From Burkholderia sp. (GTDB lineage: Bacteria; Pseudomonadota; Gammaproteobacteria; Burkholderiales; Burkholderiaceae), in the NCBI GenBank assembly GCA_030151225.1, contig JASLEG010000108.1, forward strand, positions 1 through 8,815: 8,815 nucleotides of DNA. Reading direction: 5' to 3'. The translations under genes were made by a program, and so were the position numbers. Positions 1-4,918 of the stretch are shown here, piece by piece; the stretch's first letter is position 1, and each line of letters begins with the position of its first letter. The notes beneath the pieces are model-generated. The model was not told the DNA's origin, did no database searches, and saw only the letters and a program-made list of their open reading frames with translations.

Positions 1-323
1 GTGGCCTTGGCGCTGTTCAGCGTGGCGATGTACGGCGCCGGGTCGATCTTGTAGAGGCGCTGGCCGGCCTTCACGTCACCGCCTTCGGTGAACTCGCGGC
101 GCAGCACGATGCCGTCCACCCGCGCGCGCACCTGCGCGACCAGGAAAGCCGTGGTGCGGCCCGGCAACTCTGAGGTGACCGGCACCGATTGCGGCTGCAC
201 CGTCACGACACCGACTTCCGGCGCCTGCGGTTGCGGCGGGGCTTCTTTTTTCCCGCAGGCAGCCAGGAAGACGGCTGCCGCGGCGACACTGATTAGGCGG
301 TATGGAACCCGTTCGACGCGCAT
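1..323 (-). CDS. bpeA: RND efflux periplasmic adaptor lipoprotein (BpeA/MexA/AcrA family), N-terminal part
   Basis: Membrane fusion protein that links an inner-membrane RND pump to an outer-membrane channel for multidrug export. The first 107 codons are present and the rest lies beyond the left edge. Residues 1-23 form a lipoprotein signal: a basic start, a hydrophobic run, then a lipobox LAAC with the acylated cysteine at 23, followed by GKKEAPP. Residues from about 36 match the family's first beta strand and barrel-sandwich start: PEVGVVTVQPQSVPV, ELPGRT, RARVDGIVLRREFTEGGDVKAGQRLYKIDP, very like MexA. The ATG at 323 has a GAGG ribosome site 7 nt upstream. A TetR gene is divergent, as in the Burkholderia bpeR-bpeA arrangement. 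The family is certain. The bpeA name rests on recalled similarity and context, and the pump and channel genes are not visible; amrA or another adaptor is less likely. Confidence 0.85.
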   Translation of the reverse strand, partial: MRVERVPYRLISVAAAAVFLAACGKKEAPPQPQAPEVGVVTVQPQSVPVTSELPGRTTAFLVAQVRARVDGIVLRREFTEGGDVKAGQRLYKIDPAPYIATLNSAKA

Positions 324-575
324 GGAACGACCTCGTTCGTAACAAAAGATGTGAGTGCTTGGCCTGGAGCCGCGACACGAATGTGCCTCGCGGCACCGAT
401 CGAACACACCAGAATTGCAGGACTGCGAATACGACAACGGCACGCGAGCCGCCGTGCCGGGACACGCCGCGCGATGCGCGGCGCAAATACGGGAGGGAAT
501 CAGCAGACAGGGATAGTAACTGATTGCCGCATGGGTATTCGATCTACTGCTTGGGGTCCGTCGATCGTGGATGGT
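324..575 (-). other. Long, hairpin-rich 5' leader of the efflux adaptor gene
   Basis: If the promoter at 576-605 is used, the adaptor mRNA carries about 245 nt before its ATG at 323. The stretch contains three inverted repeats. 465-483 is a perfect 8-bp GC stem with a 3-nt loop. 438-459 is a perfect 7-bp stem (CGGCACG/CGTGCCG) with an 8-nt loop. 369-394 has GCCGCG/CGCGGC enclosing an inner CAC/GTG stem. None is followed by a T-run on the minus strand, so they do not look like intrinsic terminators. A 10-codon frame at 532-500 lacks a ribosome site. I see no credible gene and recognise no known riboswitch. A second promoter closer to the gene cannot be excluded. Confidence 0.4.
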
Positions 576-605
576 ATTGTATATACGTTCATGTATGTAT
601 GTAAA
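576..605 (-). promoter_or_regulatory. Predicted sigma70 promoter of the efflux adaptor gene
   Basis: Reading the minus strand, a -35 box TTTACA (605-600, 5 of 6 to consensus) is followed after 18 bp by a -10 box TACAAT (581-576, 5 of 6). Transcription would begin near 569 and run left into the adaptor gene. It sits in the AT-rich island between the divergent genes, and the AcrR-like inverted repeat lies within it, as expected for a repressed promoter. Confidence 0.6.
580..603. promoter_or_regulatory. Putative TetR/AcrR-type operator (24-bp inverted repeat)
   Basis: Two 9-bp arms, TATATACGT and ATGTATGTA, flank a 6-bp spacer (TCATGT); 7 of 9 arm positions are symmetric. As I recall it, the E. 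coli AcrR operator has arms TACATACAT and ATGTATGTA with the same 6-bp spacer; the right arm is identical and the left arm matches at 7 of 9. The site fills the spacer of the predicted adaptor promoter and touches both its -35 and -10, so binding would block RNA polymerase. The right side is a tandem ATGT run, so a 22-bp register at 579-600 is also possible. The likely ligand is the BpeR protein encoded at 756. Confidence 0.55.
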
Positions 606-755
606 AGTCCATCACGAACGATACAAATCCTTACATATTACCGACGATTACAAGCATAGGCGCCTTTGCTGAATTTCGATGAGCATAGCGCAATCGCCGG
701 ACATCCCGATTCATCTCCGTCGCCGACGACATCCAGACAGGCAGGCAATCCCGCA

Positions 756-1412
756 ATGGTCAGACGCACCAAGGAAGAAGCGCTCGCCACTCGCCACGGC
801 ATCCTCGATGCCGCCGAGCACGTCTTTTTCGAAAAGGGCGTCTCGCACACGTCGCTGGCCGACATCGCGCAGCACGCGGGTGTCACGCGTGGCGCGATCT
901 ACTGGCATTTCGCGAACAAGAGCGAGCTGTTCGACGCGATGTTCGATCGCGTGCTGCTGCCGATCGACGAGCTGAAGCTGGGCTCCGGCGAGCCGCACGC
1001 CGATCCGCTCGGGCGGATCCGCAAGATCCTCGTGTGGTGCCTGCTGGGCGTCGCGCGCGATTCGCAGCTGCGGCGCGTGTTCAGCATCCTGTTCATGAAG
1101 TGCGAATACGTGGCCGATCTCGAGCCGCTGCTGCTGCGCAATCGCGCCGGCATGTCGGAGGCGCTGCACAACATCGAGGCCGACCTGCGGCAGGCCGTGG
1201 CCAACGGCGAACTGCCCGCCGATCTCGACACCTGGCGCGCCACGCTGATGCTGCACACGCTGGTGAGCGGTTTCGTGCGCGACATGCTGATGCTGCCCGA
1301 CGAGATCGATGCCGAGCAGCACGCCGAGCCGCTGGTCGACGCCGTGTTCGACATGCTGCGGCTGAGCCCCTCGCTGCGCCGCCCGGCGGGCGACGGGGCG
1401 GCGGCCGACTGA
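756..1412 (+). CDS. bpeR: TetR/AcrR-family transcriptional repressor of the divergent efflux operon
   Basis: Predicted repressor of 218 residues, the usual TetR size. The N-terminus has the TetR DNA-binding domain: RTKEEALATRHGILDAAEHVFFEKG (4-28), then the helix-turn-helix at about 33-52 with TSLADIAQHAGVTRGAIYWHF, followed by NKSELFDAMFDRV. This close match to AcrR/BpeR/MexZ-type regulators also fits the C-terminal efflux-repressor domain (about 85-205), which binds inducers and dimerises. The gene is divergent from the adaptor, the normal layout for local repression of an RND operon. I chose the ATG at 756 because the conserved domain starts there; a frame opening at a TTG at 666 would add 30 low-complexity residues with no family counterpart. 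The ribosome site is weak (AGGCAGG, about 740). The family is certain and the bpeR name probable. Confidence 0.85.
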   Translation: MVRRTKEEALATRHGILDAAEHVFFEKGVSHTSLADIAQHAGVTRGAIYWHFANKSELFDAMFDRVLLPIDELKLGSGEPHADPLGRIRKILVWCLLGVARDSQLRRVFSILFMKCEYVADLEPLLLRNRAGMSEALHNIEADLRQAVANGELPADLDTWRATLMLHTLVSGFVRDMLMLPDEIDAEQHAEPLVDAVFDMLRLSPSLRRPAGDGAAAD

Positions 1413-1434
1413 CGGCGCTGACCGGGCAGCGCCG
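1413..1434. terminator. Hairpin between convergent genes, possible shared terminator
   Basis: A perfect 7-bp GC stem (CGGCGCT/AGCGCCG) with an 8-nt loop begins immediately after the stop codon of the TetR gene and lies in the 31-bp gap before the end of the convergent oxidoreductase gene. There is no T-run on either side, so it is not a classical intrinsic terminator. It could protect 3' ends or help Rho-dependent ending of both transcripts. Confidence 0.35.
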
Positions 1435-1443
1435 AAGCCGCGC

Positions 1444-2460
1444 TCAGGACGCGGCGCGATCGAAGTCGATCACCACCTTGCCGAAATGCGCGCCGGACGC
1501 GAGATGACGATACGCGTCGGCGGCCGCCTCGAAACCGAACACACGGTCGATCACAGGCACGATGCGCGCCTGTTCCACCGCCCGCACGGCGCCCTCGAGA
1601 TCGTGCGTCGAGCCGGTCTGGCTGCCGAGGATGTTCAGCGTCTTCAGCATCACGGGCAGCACCGGCATCGTCACCTCCATCCCGCCGATGAAGCCGACCA
1701 CGTAGACGGTGCCGCCGATCCGCACGGCATTGATCGAACGCGCGAAGGTCGCGCCACCCACCGTTTCCACCACCAGATCCGCACCGGCGCCGCCGGTCGC
1801 CTCGAGCACCGCCTCGTCCCAGGCCGGCCGCGCGCGGTAGTTGACCAGCACGTCGGCGCCGAGCGCGCGCGCCCGTTCGAGCTTGGCGTCGGACGACGAG
1901 GCCAGGATCACGCGCGCGCCGGCCGCCTTCGCGTACTGCAGCGCGAACAGGCTCACGCCGCCGGTGCCGAGCAGCGCCACCGTCGAGGCCGGCCCCACCC
2001 GCCCCTTCACGATCGCGTTCCACGCCGTGGTGGCCGCGATCGGCAGCGTGACCGCCTGTGTGTAGGGCATGCCCTCGGGAATCCTCACCAGCGCGCCGGC
2101 CGGCACCACCGCGTAGTGCGCCAGCGAACCCGGCATCGTCACGCCACGGATGCGCTGCCCGTTGGCCCCGGTCGGCAGCCCGGCGCGCCAGTCGACGATC
2201 GAACCCGCGATCACGCGCTCGCCAGGCTGCCAGCCCCGTACCCGCTCGCCCACCTCGACGATCTCGCCTGCGCCGTCGGTGCCGGGCACGAACGGCGGCG
2301 TGGTGTCGCCGAAGCGCCCCCACGCCACCATCAGGTCGAGATAGTTGAGCCCGGCCGCGTGCAGCCGGATCAGCACTTCGTCGGCGGCCGGGCGCGGGGT
2401 CGGCGCGTCGCCGAGGGACAGGCGCCAGTCTTCGCCGCTCGTCAGTTGGTAGGCACGCAT
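1444..2460 (-). CDS. Zinc-independent MDR-family NAD(P)-dependent oxidoreductase (quinone oxidoreductase-like)
   Basis: Cytoplasmic medium-chain dehydrogenase/reductase of 338 residues, normal for the family. The N-terminal GroES-like domain runs to about 130 (HAAGLNYLDLMVAWGRF, PFVPGTDGAGEIVEVGERV, GDRV-like GERV). The nucleotide-binding Rossmann fold has GTGGVSLFALQYAKAAGA at 165-182, SSSDAKLERARALGAD at 188-203, and GADLVVETVGG at 226-236. The catalytic zinc Cys/His pattern and the structural four-cysteine lobe of true alcohol dehydrogenases are absent, so it is probably a quinone or enoyl reductase type; the substrate is unknown. The ATG at 2460 is fixed by an AGGAGG ribosome site (plus-strand 2469-2474, 8 nt away), which rules out the 11 extra in-frame codons upstream. 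It is divergent from a LysR gene, its probable regulator. Confidence 0.88.
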   Translation of the reverse strand: MRAYQLTSGEDWRLSLGDAPTPRPAADEVLIRLHAAGLNYLDLMVAWGRFGDTTPPFVPGTDGAGEIVEVGERVRGWQPGERVIAGSIVDWRAGLPTGANGQRIRGVTMPGSLAHYAVVPAGALVRIPEGMPYTQAVTLPIAATTAWNAIVKGRVGPASTVALLGTGGVSLFALQYAKAAGARVILASSSDAKLERARALGADVLVNYRARPAWDEAVLEATGGAGADLVVETVGGATFARSINAVRIGGTVYVVGFIGGMEVTMPVLPVMLKTLNILGSQTGSTHDLEGAVRAVEQARIVPVIDRVFGFEAAADAYRHLASGAHFGKVVIDFDRAAS

Positions 2461-2512
2461 GATCGGTTCCTCCTGAAATGTTGGAGCCCCCATGTTACGA
2501 ACGCCGCACCCC

Positions 2513-2518
2513 TATAAT
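2513..2518 (+). promoter_or_regulatory. Consensus -10 box for the LysR gene
   Basis: A perfect TATAAT lies on the plus strand in the 97-bp gap between the divergent oxidoreductase and LysR genes, which would place the start of transcription near 2525, about 33 nt before the LysR ATG. No convincing -35 is seen at the right distance (TGTTAC at 2493-2498 is poor), which may mean activator dependence. LysR proteins usually bind such gaps, but I could not pick out a clear T-N11-A operator. Confidence 0.4.
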
Positions 2519-2557
2519 CGATCGCCAATACACGACACTCCTGCACGAGGTGCATGA

Positions 2558-3496
2558 ATGAACGGCACGGAATCGGACGAGATCGGCGCGCTGCTCGCGG
2601 TGCTCGAGACCGGCAGCTTCACCGCGGCGGGCCGTCAGCTCGGGCGCGACAGCTCGGTGATCTCGCGACGCCTGAAGGCGCTCGAGACCCGGCTCGGCAC
2701 ACGGCTGGTGGAGCGCTCCACGCGCCGCCTCGCGCCGACCGAGGCGGGCTTGCGGCTGCGCGAGCGCGTGCGGGAGGCGATGGCGCTGATCCGCAGCGGC
2801 GAGGAGGAAGCGCGCTCGCTGGCGGCCACCCCCACCGGCCTGCTGCGCGTGAGCCTGCCGGCCGGCTTCGGCCGGCGCTGGATCGCGCCACGCCTGCCGG
2901 CGTTTCTCGCGCGCCATCCGTCGCTCGACGTGGAGGCGAGCTTCGCCGACCGTTTCGTCGACCTGATCGCCGAGCGCTTCGATGCGGGCGTGCGGATCGG
3001 GCGCCTCGACGACAGCCGGCTGGTGGCGCGCCGCGTGCTGGGCATGCGCCGTCTGATCTGCGCGGCACCCGGCTATCTCGCGGCGCACGCGCCGATCCGC
3101 CATCCGCGCGATCTCGCGCATCACGCCTGCATCGGCTTCACGCCGATGGCCACGCATCCGGTCTGGACGCTGTCGCGGCGCGGCGAGCGCCAGACGGTAC
3201 GCACCCGCTCGCGGCTCGCGACCGACGACATCGACGCCGCGCTTCACGCGGCGCTGCACGGCATCGGCGTGGCCTACAGCGCGGACTGGATCGTCGCCGG
3301 CGCACTACGCGACGGGCGGCTCGTGGAAGTGCTGCCGGAATGGGAGGTGGCGGGCGACGAGGTCATGCACGTGGTGCGCGCGTCGGCGCAGCACACGCCG
3401 GCCAAGGTGCGTGCCTTCATCGACTGGATGACGGAGGAATTCGCGGTGGCGCCGTGGTCGGGCGACTCGGACGATCAGGACGAAGCGGGCGGCTAG
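2558..3496 (+). CDS. LysR-family transcriptional regulator
   Basis: DNA-binding regulator of 312 residues, typical LysR length. Residues 8-66 hold the winged helix-turn-helix: IGALLAVLETGSFTAAGRQLGRDSSVISRRLKALETRLGTRLVERSTRRLAPTEAG in shortened view, with the recognition helix near 32-42. Residues from about 90 form the periplasmic-binding-like effector domain (GLLRVSLPAGFGRRWIAPRLPAFL, then DAGVRIGRL at about 147-155), of the CrgA/DsdC-like class common in Burkholderia. The ATG at 2558 is preceded by a GAGG ribosome site 7 nt away; an ATG four bases earlier is in another frame. It is divergent from an MDR oxidoreductase, its most likely target, and it probably also controls itself. The inducer is unknown. 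Its TAG stop overlaps the convergent stop of the next gene. Confidence 0.88.
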   Translation: MNGTESDEIGALLAVLETGSFTAAGRQLGRDSSVISRRLKALETRLGTRLVERSTRRLAPTEAGLRLRERVREAMALIRSGEEEARSLAATPTGLLRVSLPAGFGRRWIAPRLPAFLARHPSLDVEASFADRFVDLIAERFDAGVRIGRLDDSRLVARRVLGMRRLICAAPGYLAAHAPIRHPRDLAHHACIGFTPMATHPVWTLSRRGERQTVRTRSRLATDDIDAALHAALHGIGVAYSADWIVAGALRDGRLVEVLPEWEVAGDEVMHVVRASAQHTPAKVRAFIDWMTEEFAVAPWSGDSDDQDEAGG

Positions 3497-4203
3497 TCGA
3501 GCCAGCGCGCGACGCCGAGCCCCACCATCACGAGCAGCACCAGCGCGAGCCAGACCCAGGCCGGCACCACGAGCCCGTTCGCGCGCTCGTTCGGCAGCAG
3601 GCCCGGCGCGCGGTTCGACAGCGCACCGAACGGCGGACGCGTGCGCGCTCGACGCAACGCGGCCGACAGGCCATCCGGCCGCAGGAACACGTGGCGACGA
3701 CGCGGCCCGGTGCTGGCCAGGTTGGGCGCGAGCCCGTGGCGCGCGAGCAGCGTCGTGCTGAATTCGCTGAAGAAGTCGTCGGCGAAGCGATACAGGCCCT
3801 GCTCGATCTGCCGATAGCGCAGCTCGGCGAGCGGCCCCGCCGCAGTGGCACGGATCGCGTAGTGGATGCGCGTGCCCGGCAGTTCGCCACCGCGCTGCAT
3901 GCCGAGTCGCACCTCGAGCTGGCCCCGCAGTACGCCGCCGCCCTCGGTACGCGCGATGAATACCAGCGTGCGGCGCGGCCGGCCGTGATTCGGCACGGCG
4001 GCCGGCGGCAGATGCACGCGCACCTCGTAGCGGGCGCGCAGCGGGCCGTAAGGCACGACCAGCGCGAGCGTGTAGTCGTCGGGGGACAGCCGGGTCAGCG
4101 CCTCGCAATGCTCGGCGCTCGCGCGCAGCAGCGCGAGATCCTGCAGCCCGGCCCAGACATCGGCCGGCGCGAGCGGGATGCGCAGTGCGTCGTTCAGCTC
4201 CAT
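3493..4203 (-). CDS. CoxG/SRPBCC-family protein with C-terminal membrane anchor
   Basis: Protein of 236 residues. Residues 1-150 look like the carbon monoxide dehydrogenase subunit G (CoxG) branch of the SRPBCC/START-like fold: MELNDALRIPLAPADVWAGLQDLALLRASAEHCEAL, with alternating strands to about 130. A basic, proline-rich linker (about 166-210) leads to a single hydrophobic helix at 213-233 (VPAWVWLALVLLVMVGLGVARW), so it is probably tail-anchored with the lipid- or ligand-binding domain in the cytoplasm. No cox genes are nearby, so a role in CO oxidation is not implied; the function is unknown. The start at 4203 is set by family similarity and a weak GGGGAA ribosome site. The frame stays open to 4311, but through a terminator hairpin, so I reject the longer form. 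The stop overlaps the LysR stop by 4 bp. Confidence 0.75.
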   Translation of the reverse strand: MELNDALRIPLAPADVWAGLQDLALLRASAEHCEALTRLSPDDYTLALVVPYGPLRARYEVRVHLPPAAVPNHGRPRRTLVFIARTEGGGVLRGQLEVRLGMQRGGELPGTRIHYAIRATAAGPLAELRYRQIEQGLYRFADDFFSEFSTTLLARHGLAPNLASTGPRRRHVFLRPDGLSAALRRARTRPPFGALSNRAPGLLPNERANGLVVPAWVWLALVLLVMVGLGVARWLD

Positions 4204-4268
4204 CGTGTTCCCCGATTCGCGCGGCCCTTCCGCGCCGCCCCTGCCCGCCACCGCGACGGTGATGGACG
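4204..4268 (-). other. Short upstream region of the CoxG-like gene
   Basis: This GC-rich gap lies between the terminator of the neighbouring secreted-protein gene and the CoxG-like ATG. I see no good -10 or -35 on the minus strand. A perfect 6-bp hairpin (GCGCGG/CCGCGC, loop CCCTT) lies at 4219-4235, about 16 nt before the start codon, where it would be close to the ribosome site. Confidence 0.3.
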
Positions 4269-4298
4269 AAAAAAAACCACGGCCGAAACCGTGGTTTT
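4269..4298 (-). terminator. Rho-independent terminator of the secreted-protein gene
   Basis: On the minus strand a 10-bp stem (AAAACCACGG paired with CCGTGGTTTT, 6-nt loop at 4283-4288) runs into eight consecutive T residues (4276-4269). It lies about 75 nt after the stop codon of the gene at 4372-4794 and before the CoxG-like gene, separating the two. On the plus strand only four T residues follow the stem, so termination in that direction would be weaker. Confidence 0.85.
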
Positions 4299-4371
4299 CA
4301 TTATCCAGCAAATGCTGCGCCGCGTGCGGGCGCCGCGCCCGCCACGACGGCGGCGCAACACCGGCGAAGCC

Positions 4372-4794
4372 TTATTGCGCGGCCCAAGTGAAGGCGGCCT
4401 TCGCGCCGCCCTTGGCCGGCACGCTGACGCTGCGCGTCTGCACCTTGCCGTTGTAGTCGGCCTTCACGCGGTAAGAGCCCGGCGCGAGCTTGACCAGCAT
4501 GTACGGGCCGCGCGTGTCGGCCTTCAGTGCCTCGCCGCCGTGGCCCGTGATCGACACGTGCACGCCCGACAGGTATTCGCCGCCCGCGCCGGTGAAGCGC
4601 AGCGACAGCGGCCACTGATGCGCTGCCTGCTGGAACGCGTGCGACTCGTCGAGCCCCACGCCGCCCGACACGTAGCTGACCTCACCCTGCTGCTGCACGT
4701 CGGGCAACCCCGCCGTCTGGGCATAGGCCCCGGCGACCAGACCGAACGAGAGCGCGGCAGCGAGCAGGAACTTCGAAATGTGTTGGTGTTGCAT
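4372..4794 (-). CDS. Small secreted carboxypeptidase-regulatory-like (beta-sandwich) protein
   Basis: Exported protein of 140 residues. Residues 1-25 are a Sec signal peptide (MQHQHISKF, then LLAAALSFGLVAGAYA) with a predicted cut after AYA, leaving about 115 residues in the periplasm or outside. The second half resembles the carboxypeptidase regulatory-like/transthyretin-like fold: GEYLSGVHVSITGHGGEAL (72-90), then GPYMLVKLAPGSYRVKADYNGKVQTRSVSVPAKGGAKAAFTW (96-137). LAPGSYRVKADYNGK is the usual signature. Such domains are often stability or binding modules; no enzyme motif is seen. The ATG at 4794 has a strong GAAGGAGA ribosome site 6 nt away, which favours it over the frame opening at 4860. 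It follows the HtrA protease gene on the same strand with a 122-bp gap and ends in a clear terminator. Function unknown. Confidence 0.82.
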   Translation of the reverse strand: MQHQHISKFLLAAALSFGLVAGAYAQTAGLPDVQQQGEVSYVSGGVGLDESHAFQQAAHQWPLSLRFTGAGGEYLSGVHVSITGHGGEALKADTRGPYMLVKLAPGSYRVKADYNGKVQTRSVSVPAKGGAKAAFTWAAQ

Positions 4795-4899
4795 GGATAG
4801 TCTCCTTCTGTGCAAAAAAGGCATGGCAGCACCCCGGGCACCACCACGAATCCGGGCCATTCGCCCGACCAGGCGCTTTTAGTAGCAAAAATCGCGCCC

Positions 4900-4918
4900 G
4901 ATCGAGCCCATCTCGATC
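4900..4918 (-). other. Perfect hairpin overlapping the protease stop codon
   Basis: GATCGAG and CTCGATC form a 7-bp stem with a 5-nt loop, covering part of the TGA of the HtrA-type gene. On the minus strand a run of five T residues follows, but only after several other bases. It is therefore a poor or partial intrinsic terminator that may attenuate read-through into the secreted-protein gene, or simply stabilise the 3' end. Confidence 0.35.

Noticed and set aside
500..532. A 10-codon minus-strand frame in the efflux leader
   Set aside because: No ribosome site precedes it and its sequence shows no regulatory pattern such as rare-codon or arrest motifs.
666..755. A 30-residue N-terminal extension of the TetR protein from a TTG
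   Set aside because: It is rich in Ser/Pro with no family counterpart; the conserved N-terminus begins at the ATG at 756.
899..2323. A 474-codon open frame on the minus strand
   Set aside because: It crosses both the TetR gene and the oxidoreductase in a wrong frame and has the low-complexity composition of a shadow frame.
2861..2876. Perfect GCCGGC-TTCG-GCCGGC hairpin inside the LysR gene
   Set aside because: It encodes the common PAGFGRRW segment of LysR effector domains with GC-preferred codons, so the symmetry is probably a coding by-product.
4204..4311. An N-terminal extension of the CoxG-like protein to 4311
   Set aside because: It would translate through the terminator hairpin at 4269-4298 and adds residues not typical of the family.
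2554..4800. A 748-codon open frame on the plus strand
   Set aside because: It lies over the LysR, CoxG-like and secreted-protein genes, is dominated by Arg/Ala/Gly/His runs and has no domain. It is a by-product of high GC.
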